DNA of 6,886 nt from JANQEA01 sp964530075. GTDB lineage: Bacteria > Bipolaricaulota > Bipolaricaulia > UBA7950 > UBA9294. Under the pieces are notes generated by a model. That model was given only the letters and a program-made list of their open reading frames with translations, ran no database searches and was not told where the DNA came from. The DNA is taken from positions 1-6,886 of the forward strand of contig CAZGXU010000070.1 of the NCBI GenBank assembly GCA_964530075.1, given 5' to 3'. The first letter of the stretch is position 1. Every line of letters starts with the position of its first letter. A program made the translations under genes and the position numbers. Shown piece after piece: positions 1 to 4,509 of this stretch.

Positions 1-56
1 ATCCTGCGGCCGATTCGTGTGCCGCCTGCCATGTACACCGCGTACGTTGGATCCAT
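1..56 (-). CDS. Partial CDS, N-terminus of an unidentified protein
   Basis: A reading frame starts with ATG at 56-54 and runs off the left edge without a stop, giving MDPTYAVYMAGGTRIGRR. The start is supported by a perfect AGGAGG SD (complement of 63-68) six bases upstream and by a strong promoter further up (99-126). The visible 18 codons match no family I recognise. Its promoter is bracketed by two similar dyads, and it is divergent from the Nfu gene, so it could be an autoregulated regulator or an Fe-S/metal-related gene. That is inference from position only. Confidence 0.6.
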   Translation of the reverse strand, partial: MDPTYAVYMAGGTRIGRR

Positions 57-71
57 TGTCGACCTCCTACA

Positions 72-89
72 ACCATCCACCTGGATGGT
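72..89. promoter_or_regulatory. Operator-like dyad O1
   Basis: ACCATCCA-CC-TGGATGGT is a perfect 8+2+8 inverted repeat centred at 80.5. It sits between the likely transcription start (about 91-93) and the SD of the minus-strand gene, where a bound dimer would block early transcription. A second pair of arms, CCTCCTA (63-69) and TAGGAGG (92-98), shares exactly the same centre and extends the dyad to 36 bp with only the innermost pair and two flanking pairs unpaired. The right outer arm on the minus strand is the SD itself. The regulator family is unknown. Confidence 0.7.
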
Positions 90-98
90 AATAGGAGG

Positions 99-126
99 AC
101 TATAACACCTTTTGGCCTTCTGTCAA
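99..126 (-). promoter_or_regulatory. Sigma70-type promoter for the left-edge gene
   Basis: Read on the minus strand, TTGACA (complement of 121-126, a perfect -35) is followed by a 16-base spacer and TATAGT (complement of 99-104, five of six bases of the -10 consensus). Expected transcription start is about 91-93, giving a leader of about 35 bases that carries dyad O1 and the SD. Dyad O2 overlaps the upstream edge of the -35, so the promoter lies between two operator-like sites. Confidence 0.7.
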
Positions 127-147
127 CATCTATATGGATGGTATAAG
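120..147 (+). promoter_or_regulatory. Probable promoter reading toward the Nfu gene
   Basis: CTGTCA (120-125, four of six to consensus), a 16-base spacer, and TATAAG (142-147, five of six). Its -35 occupies the same bases as the -35 of the divergent minus-strand promoter, and dyad O2 fills the spacer. It is the best candidate for transcription of the Nfu gene 167 bases downstream. Expected start is about 153-155. The -35 is weak, so the call is tentative. Confidence 0.4.
125..142. promoter_or_regulatory. Operator-like dyad O2 (degenerate copy of O1)
   Basis: AACATCTA-TA-TGGATGGT: the right half is identical to O1 (TGGATGGT) and the left half matches six of eight. Its centre (133.5) is 53 bp from the O1 centre (80.5), close to five helical turns, so both sites face the same side of the DNA. 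It overlaps the -35 of the minus-strand promoter by two bases and fills the spacer of the plus-strand promoter, so one bound factor could affect both directions. Confidence 0.55.
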
Positions 148-269
148 GCTGTAATGAGCCCTCCTTCTGGCGGAGATAGGCCCTGGCGTTCGGGATTCCC
201 CCGTTGATCTGCTTCCAGGTGCTTCCGATTCGGCGGATGACGGAAGAGGCCAAACCGGGTATGCTTCCC

Positions 270-295
270 GGACCGGGACGATCCGGTCTCGGTCC
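270..295 (+). promoter_or_regulatory. Stem-loop in the Nfu leader
   Basis: GGACCGGGA (270-278) pairs with TCTCGGTCC (287-295): nine pairs including one G-U, closing an eight-base loop. It ends three bases before the SD (299-304) of the Nfu gene. A second small stem, CCGGG (255-259) with CCCGG (267-271), overlaps its base by two nucleotides, so the two compete slightly. No U-tract follows, so it is not a terminator. A role in ribosome access or mRNA stability is possible but unproven. The rest of the leader (148-269) shows nothing recognisable apart from a 17-codon ORF listed under findings. Confidence 0.4.
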
Positions 296-313
296 ACGAG
301 GAGGAACCGACCG

Positions 314-535
314 ATGGAAAGCGAAGTGCGAAAAGCGCTCGAGGATATCCGCCCGATGCTGCAGGCCGACGGCGGTGACGTCGAGCTGGTCGAGGTCACC
401 GAGGGCGGGACCGTTCGTGTCAGGCTTCAGGGCGCCTGTCAGGGCTGCCCGATGTCCCAGATGACGGTGAAAAGCGGAATCGAGCAGCTCCTCAAGGACA
501 AGGTCCCCGGCGTCGTGGACGTCGAGGCGGTGTAG
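314..535 (+). CDS. nfu: Nfu-type (NifU C-terminal domain) Fe-S cluster scaffold/carrier
   Basis: This 73-residue cytoplasmic protein is essentially one NifU C-terminal domain. It opens with the family pattern of a helix followed by IRPMLQADGGDVELVEV (residues 13-29) and has the cluster-binding CxxC as CQGCP (Cys42 and Cys45), then a helix GIEQLLKDKVPGV. Nfu proteins hold or transfer a [4Fe-4S] cluster between monomers to apo-proteins; the two cysteines are the expected ligands. The length is that of stand-alone single-domain Nfu; the degenerate A-type domain of E. coli NfuA and the NifU N-terminal scaffold are absent. The start is set by AGGAGG at 299-304, nine bases upstream of ATG. It appears monocistronic, with a dyad-flanked divergent promoter region upstream and a terminator at 611-638. 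Family assignment is secure; its client proteins are unknown. Confidence 0.93.
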   Translation: MESEVRKALEDIRPMLQADGGDVELVEVTEGGTVRVRLQGACQGCPMSQMTVKSGIEQLLKDKVPGVVDVEAV

Positions 536-573
536 ACCGGAGCCGCGACGATCCGGTGTTTCTCGGGTCACCC

Positions 574-603
574 TTGACATCGATCGTGTGAATAACGTAT
601 GTT
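574..603 (+). promoter_or_regulatory. Promoter-like sequence directly before a terminator
   Basis: TTGACA (574-579) is a perfect -35. An 18-base spacer leads to TATGTT (598-603, four of six to TATAAT). The predicted start (about 610) falls at the foot of the terminator hairpin at 611-627, and the next gene lies on the opposite strand, so no gene is served. It is either fortuitous or the source of a very short RNA. Confidence 0.3.
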
Positions 604-610
604 GGTGGTA

Positions 611-638
611 GCGCCGCGCGAGCGGCGTTCTTTCTTTC
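611..638 (+). terminator. Rho-independent terminator after the Nfu gene
   Basis: CGCCGC (612-617), a GCGA tetraloop (618-621) and GCGGCG (622-627) form a perfect six-pair stem, extendable by a G-T pair (611/628), followed by the T-rich run TTCTTTCTTTCT (628-639). The T-tract lies on the plus strand, so it terminates Nfu transcription 76 bases after the stop codon. It abuts the stop codon (639-641) of the convergent PIG-L gene; the same stem would form in that transcript but without a U-tract. Confidence 0.75.
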
Positions 639-1364
639 TCAGCGCGGCGACGATTCGATCCCGGCGGTCAGGTCGTCGATCGGCGGGGAAACCTCCTCCC
701 CGAAGAACTCGAACGCGACGATCCGGTCGAGTGACTCGCGGACGCCCGTCCGTTCGATCATCTCCCGATACGTGACGTAGCAGTCGAGCGCAAGGCGAAA
801 CGCCTCTATGTCCTCTTCTCCCACCTCGATGAGGCAGTCGATCTCCTCGACCGTCGATCCGGAGAGGCGGTGCGCTCCGGATGCCCGGGCGGCCTGATCC
901 TCGGTCAGCGTGACGAACGCGAGCCGCTTCGGGCAGGGTTCGCCGCGCTCCCGCAGCTCGACGAAGACGCGCTTCACCACCGCGTGGGTCACGAGGTGAT
1001 CGTGGAAGCCGCTGATCCCGTGAACCGGGTAGGTTACGAGGACGTCGGGACGAAAGGCCTCGATGCGATCGACCACGGCCGCTTCCAGGACTCTGGGGTC
1101 GAGCTCTTTCAGCCCGCTGTCCGGGAAGTCGAGGACCGTCAGATCGGTCAATCCGAGCACGCGGGCCACCTCTCGCATCTCCGCGTATCGGACCTCGCCC
1201 ATCTGTGCGACCGTATATCCGAGCTTGAGCCGCTCCTTCGTCGCGCCGCCCCGGGTCAGGGTGAGCAGGGAGACGGCGTGCCCGGCGCGGACCTGGGCCG
1301 AGATCGCGCGGGCCGGTCCGAACGACTCGTCGTCCGGATGCGGAAAGACGTAGAGAATCCTCAT
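639..1364 (-). CDS. PIG-L family (LmbE-like) zinc-dependent deacetylase
   Basis: This 241-residue protein, with no signal peptide, starts with the family signature MRILYVFPHPDDESF: His9, Asp11 and Asp12 correspond to the zinc-binding His, catalytic Asp and zinc-binding Asp of the AHPDDE motif. The second motif is GISGFHDHLVTH (residues 116-127), with His123 as the likely third zinc ligand. PIG-L enzymes remove N-acetyl groups, usually from GlcNAc-containing small molecules (mycothiol and bacillithiol precursors, GlcNAc-PI, antibiotics). Length is typical. The first His of the usual GHPDH is Phe120 here. ATG at 1364 is chosen because AAGGAG lies five bases upstream and the family motif starts there; an upstream in-frame ATG (1415) would add 17 non-family residues. 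No thiol-biosynthesis partner is in the window, so the substrate is unknown. A weak promoter lies at 1386-1415. Confidence 0.88.
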   Translation of the reverse strand: MRILYVFPHPDDESFGPARAISAQVRAGHAVSLLTLTRGGATKERLKLGYTVAQMGEVRYAEMREVARVLGLTDLTVLDFPDSGLKELDPRVLEAAVVDRIEAFRPDVLVTYPVHGISGFHDHLVTHAVVKRVFVELRERGEPCPKRLAFVTLTEDQAARASGAHRLSGSTVEEIDCLIEVGEEDIEAFRLALDCYVTYREMIERTGVRESLDRIVAFEFFGEEVSPPIDDLTAGIESSPR

Positions 1365-1385
1365 CGGCTCTCCTTCCGATCGGCC

Positions 1386-1415
1386 ATCGTAGGGCGAGTC
1401 GACCTTGACGGGCAA
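1386..1415 (-). promoter_or_regulatory. Possible promoter for the PIG-L gene
   Basis: On the minus strand TTGCCC (complement of 1410-1415), an 18-base spacer and TACGAT (complement of 1386-1391) each match four of six consensus bases. The expected start near 1379 would leave a leader of about 15 bases containing the AAGGAG SD. It overlaps the promoter reading the other way toward the nuclease gene. Confidence 0.3.
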
Positions 1416-1433
1416 TCGTCGACGTCATAGCCT
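1405..1433 (+). promoter_or_regulatory. Possible promoter for the Cas4-like nuclease gene
   Basis: TTGACG (1405-1410, five of six), a 17-base spacer and TAGCCT (1428-1433, matching T1, A2 and T6). Two GTCGAC palindromes (1398-1403, 1418-1423) are 20 bp apart around the -35, and TGACG/CGTCA (1406-1410, 1423-1427) forms an inverted repeat spanning the spacer. These could be binding sites for a regulator. Confidence 0.35.
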
Positions 1434-1464
1434 CAACGGGGCGGATTCGAACGAGGGGGCGACG

Positions 1465-2118
1465 ATGGCGAAGCGACGGACGGAGCCGTACATCTGGGTG
1501 ACCTGGCTGACGAAGCTTCTCGCCGGCGAGAGCGGCTGCGAATGGTCGGCCTGGTACCGCGCGCACCACACGAACTACGACAAGCTGCCGATCGACTTCG
1601 ATCTGGCACGGTGGACGATCGACCACAACGAGCTGGTGAGCGAACGGCGGGAGCAGCTCCTCGACGAGGGATACCAGGTCTACGTCGAGGACGAGAACGC
1701 GTTCAAGCGGATCGGCAAGACGGGGATCATCGTTTCCGGCAAGCCGGACATCCTCGCGATCCGGGGCGGCACGGGCTTCGTCGAGGACTGCAAAACCGGC
1801 CGCCCGCGGACCTCCGACCAACTCCAGGTCCTCGTCTACATGCTCCTCCTTCCGGTCGGGAACCCCCGCTGCGCGAACGTGAAGCTCTCCGGCCGCGTCG
1901 TCTACAAGACGAGTTCGGTGGAGATCCCGGCCTCGGGCCTCGACGAGTCGTTCCGGGCGCGGTTCGTCGATCTGGTCCGCCGAGTCGGAGGGGAGAGCCC
2001 GCTTCCCAAGGTCCCCGCCTGGTCGGAATGTCGCTGGTGCGACATCGGCCCGGCCGACTGTCTCTACCGGGTGAGCGAGCCGCCCGAATCGATCGAGGCC
2101 GAGACCGACCTCTTTTGA
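1465..2118 (+). CDS. Cas4-like PD-(D/E)XK nuclease with probable Fe-S cluster
   Basis: This 217-residue cytoplasmic protein has the RecB/Cas4 nuclease layout. GKPD (92-95) supplies the metal-binding Asp95, VEDCKTG (106-112) supplies the acidic residue and Lys110 of the D/E-X-K pair, and QVLVY (121-125) is the RecB-family QxxxY motif. Cys25 near the N-terminus and Cys189-x2-Cys192-x6-Cys199 at the C-terminus match the four-cysteine arrangement that holds a [4Fe-4S] cluster in Cas4, AddB and Dna2-type nucleases. Such proteins cut or resect DNA ends with Mg/Mn. All core motifs are intact, so activity is expected. ATG at 1465 follows GAGGGGG with a short spacer; an in-frame ATG at 1405 lies inside the -35 and is unlikely. 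No cas1/cas2 or repeat array is nearby, so a general repair role or an unrecognised defence role is equally open. It is convergent with the unknown gene downstream. Confidence 0.85.
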   Translation: MAKRRTEPYIWVTWLTKLLAGESGCEWSAWYRAHHTNYDKLPIDFDLARWTIDHNELVSERREQLLDEGYQVYVEDENAFKRIGKTGIIVSGKPDILAIRGGTGFVEDCKTGRPRTSDQLQVLVYMLLLPVGNPRCANVKLSGRVVYKTSSVEIPASGLDESFRARFVDLVRRVGGESPLPKVPAWSECRWCDIGPADCLYRVSEPPESIEAETDLF

Positions 2119-2141
2119 AAACGGCTCAAGCTTCGTCGAGC

Positions 2142-2159
2142 GGGCGGTCGGCGGCGCCC
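2142..2159. other. Weak stem-loop between convergent genes
   Basis: GGGCG (2142-2146) and CGCCC (2155-2159) can pair around an eight-base loop in the 44-base gap between the nuclease stop and the stop of the convergent gene. There is no T-tract on either strand, so it is at best a poor bidirectional terminator. Confidence 0.25.
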
Positions 2160-2162
2160 TGC

Positions 2163-3578
2163 CTAGGGACCCGTGAAACCGCGGACGAGATTCGCGAGGG
2201 CCTCGGCCCCGAGCCGGAGCGGACGATCGAGTCGGAAGGTCTCGCGGAGGTCCGTCATCCGGTCGACGAACCGGAACGGGGCGAGCGGATCGGCGGGGAA
2301 TCGGTCCGGGTCGATCCCGACGAGTTCGACGTCGCCGTGCCGGGACAGAAGGTCGATCCACGACGCGAGCGGCGCGGTGTCCGGGCTCTCCGCGAACGAC
2401 GGGAGCGGGACGAAGAGAATCCGGTCGAACGTCTTACCGCGCAGGGCGTCCTCGATCAGAGCCGGTCCCTCCACCGTGTTGAACGGGAGCCAGAGCGCGG
2501 GGAGCCCGGTCTCGACGTTCGTCCTCGGGTTCAGTTGGTTGAAGGAGTCGATCCACAGCGAGCGCTCGCGGACGCCCTCGCACGCCAGGTATGCGCGGTA
2601 GGCGAGCAGGCTGTAGTCCCACGGGCGGTCGAGACGAATCTCGACGATCGCGACCCCGCGATCGACGGCGGACCGCGTCACCGACGAGGCGAACCCCTCC
2701 GGACATCCCCACTCAGACTCCCGCCGGATGCTCACCGGCAGATCGAGCGGCCATCGTTCGAGGAAGGTCTCCGGCGGGACGCCGCCGAGCCCACCGACCT
2801 GGAGGTACGCGCGGTCCCGCAGCTCGTATTGCGGCCACGCGTAGGTGCAGTCGACGAGGATCAGCCGGCCTCCCGGCGCGAGATGGCGATCGATGAAGTC
2901 CCGGTAGCAGGGAGGGATCTCGCGGAGCTTGACCCGGACGAAATCGACGACCCGGACGAGCGGCCGGTCGTGGAGCGGGTCGTAGTGTACGATCAGCTCG
3001 AACCCCTCTCCCTCGTTGGCGGCGAGGATCGGGTCGACGATGGCCCGGCCGCTCTCGAGGTAGGCGAGGGAGTCGTCGGCGTCGATCGTCGGATGCCGGA
3101 ACGTTAGCCCGAACGACGTGGTCAGGAACGGCGCGCCGAGGAGCGCGGCCAGATGGGCGACCGCGCCGTTCGGCGAGCCGACGACGATCGCCTCGTACTG
3201 CCGATCGTCCTGCGGGTACTGATCGACGCACCATCGAGGGAGGGAATCGATGTCGAGTCGGCCGGCCTTCTTCGCGTTGTGGCCGACCGAGAGGCGCATC
3301 CCCCACTCGACGAGGGCGATCCGCGTCCTCTCCGGGAAGAGGTTGACCAGCCCGAGGAACGTCCGGCTCCCCCACGGATAGCACTCGAGGATGCTTCGCC
3401 CCTCGCCGGTCAGCGCCTCGGCGACCTCCCGGACGACCCGGGTTCCGGAGTCGAATCCTTCCACGGCGATCCCGGAGGCGCGGCTTCCGAGCGCGGCGGG
3501 GGAGCCAACGAGGAGCCCGCCCGTGAAGGAGACAAGCAAGGCAACGCCGAATCCGGCGATCCTATTCGTCGGCGGCAT
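2163..3578 (-). CDS. Exported protein of unknown function (471 residues)
   Basis: I do not recognise this family. Residues 7-25 (IAGFGVALLVSFTGGLLVG) form a hydrophobic signal sequence, with possible cleavage after ALG (31) or ASG (36). The remainder looks like a soluble alpha/beta protein. Residues 128-160 (YEAIVVGSPNGAVAHLAALL onward) resemble a beta-strand/glycine-loop/helix unit. Residues 225-246 end in LAPGGRLILVDCTYAW, which resembles a late strand of a Rossmann or methyltransferase-like fold; no SAM-binding GxGxG is visible. Strands near 309-315 and 386-392 follow. Cysteines at 66, 117, 224, 244, 292 and 333 could form disulfides if it is periplasmic. It is the last gene of the operon: its ATG lies 17 bases inside the GDPD gene and has no clear SD, which suggests translational coupling. 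Mature location is inferred only from the N-terminus; an N-terminal membrane anchor is the alternative. Confidence 0.8.
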   Translation of the reverse strand: MPPTNRIAGFGVALLVSFTGGLLVGSPAALGSRASGIAVEGFDSGTRVVREVAEALTGEGRSILECYPWGSRTFLGLVNLFPERTRIALVEWGMRLSVGHNAKKAGRLDIDSLPRWCVDQYPQDDRQYEAIVVGSPNGAVAHLAALLGAPFLTTSFGLTFRHPTIDADDSLAYLESGRAIVDPILAANEGEGFELIVHYDPLHDRPLVRVVDFVRVKLREIPPCYRDFIDRHLAPGGRLILVDCTYAWPQYELRDRAYLQVGGLGGVPPETFLERWPLDLPVSIRRESEWGCPEGFASSVTRSAVDRGVAIVEIRLDRPWDYSLLAYRAYLACEGVRERSLWIDSFNQLNPRTNVETGLPALWLPFNTVEGPALIEDALRGKTFDRILFVPLPSFAESPDTAPLASWIDLLSRHGDVELVGIDPDRFPADPLAPFRFVDRMTDLRETFRLDRPLRLGAEALANLVRGFTGP

Positions 3579-4509
3579 GGTCCGATCGTTCGAGGATCGG
3601 CTCGAGGCGCTGCGGGAAGTCCGTGTAGATCCCGGTGATTCCCGGCGTGTCCGCCAGGCGCTCGAGTTGATCCTCGGCGTTGTACGTCCAGACGTGGACC
3701 CCGATCCCCGCTTCGCTCAGGTCTCTCAAAAGAGTGTCGGTGAACCCGACGAGGCTCGGGAGGTAGACGTCGGCCTGGAGGTCGTTCAGGTACGCGACCG
3801 GGTCGAACGGAGGGAAGATCGACAGCGCCCCGATCGGGACCGTCGGATCGAGGCGCTTGACCGCGCGGAGGATCTCGTGGTCGAACGACGAGATCATCGC
3901 CGATCCGGCCGCGCCCGTCTCCTCGATCAGATCGAGCAGGCGCCGTACCAGACCCTCCGGGTCGCTGTCCGCGGTCGGCTTGACCTCGATATCGATCAGC
4001 CACCGATGCTCGACGACGAATTCGAGCGCCTCGCGGAGGGTCGGGACGGGTTCCCCGACGTAGCTCTCCAGGTCGGCGGCGGAGAGACGTCCGGCCTCGA
4101 TCTGCCCGAACGGGTCCTCGCGGAGGAACCACGAACCGGCGTCGAGGCGACGGATTTCGTCGAGCGTGAAGTCCTCGACCCGCCACGGGGCCCTCGTCGG
4201 GAAGACCTCCTCGACGTCGGTCGTCCGATCGAGCGTCTCGTCGTGCATCAGGATGAAGATGCCGTCTTCCGTCGAGTGGACGTCGACGCCCCACACGTCG
4301 GCGCCGAGTTCGAGCGCCACCCGTCCCGCGGCGAGGGTGTTTTGCGGCGCGAGGGACGACGCCCCCGCGTGGGCGATGTCGAAGATCGGGACGGGGCGGT
4401 CGGCGCCACGGAGGAACGGGTTGGCCGCCAGGGCGGAAGCGCCTCCGAGCAGGAGAGAGGCGAGGACGATCGGGACGAAGGAACGACGAACGGGACCACC
4501 GAGGGTCAC
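3562..4509 (-). CDS. Glycerophosphodiester phosphodiesterase (GDPD) fold protein, exported, variant active site
   Basis: This 315-residue protein has a signal peptide (VPIVLASLLLGGASALA, cleavage likely after Ala28 or Ala29) and one GDPD TIM-barrel domain (about 42-305). GDPDs hydrolyse glycerophosphodiesters to glycerol-3-phosphate and an alcohol using two His and a Ca/Mg ion. Retained are His47, Asp76, the DGxxxxxHDxxLxRTTD block with His89, IDIEVK with Glu175 and Lys177, the VPTLREAL block, and VWTYN near the C-terminus. Altered are HRG to HAG (Ala48), PENT to PQNT (Gln56) and the metal-binding ExD to GVD (Gly74). GTG at 4509 overlaps the previous stop as GTGA and follows GAGGGAG by eight bases; the longer frame from 4860 would duplicate the upstream gene in another frame. 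It is the middle gene of the three-gene operon. Fold is secure; phosphodiesterase activity is uncertain. Confidence 0.88.
   Translation of the reverse strand: MTLGGPVRRSFVPIVLASLLLGGASALAANPFLRGADRPVPIFDIAHAGASSLAPQNTLAAGRVALELGADVWGVDVHSTEDGIFILMHDETLDRTTDVEEVFPTRAPWRVEDFTLDEIRRLDAGSWFLREDPFGQIEAGRLSAADLESYVGEPVPTLREALEFVVEHRWLIDIEVKPTADSDPEGLVRRLLDLIEETGAAGSAMISSFDHEILRAVKRLDPTVPIGALSIFPPFDPVAYLNDLQADVYLPSLVGFTDTLLRDLSEAGIGVHVWTYNAEDQLERLADTPGITGIYTDFPQRLEPILERSDHAADE

Noticed and set aside
204..464. 86-codon plus-strand frame overlapping the Nfu gene
   Set aside because: It is out of frame with the clear Nfu domain, lacks an SD and has shadow-type composition.
277..727. GACGATCCGGT occurring three times (277-287, 547-557, 717-727)
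   Set aside because: One copy is a hairpin loop flank, one is intergenic and one lies within PIG-L codons. With GATC so frequent here, this is most likely coincidence.
1405..1464. Upstream ATG starts for the nuclease (1405) and the PIG-L gene (1415)
   Set aside because: The nuclease ATG falls inside the -35 box, and the PIG-L extension precedes the family N-terminus and lacks an SD. The internal starts (1465, 1364) have good SDs.
1465..2118. CRISPR-Cas locus around the Cas4-like gene
   Set aside because: There are no spaced direct repeats and no cas1, cas2 or effector genes anywhere in the window.
568..2361. Long minus-strand open frame of 597 codons, and a similar plus-strand frame at 1542-3107
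   Set aside because: Both are rich in Arg, Pro and Gly in the manner of GC-rich antisense frames. They cover genes with clear family motifs (PIG-L, Cas4-like nuclease, exported protein) and show no domain of their own.
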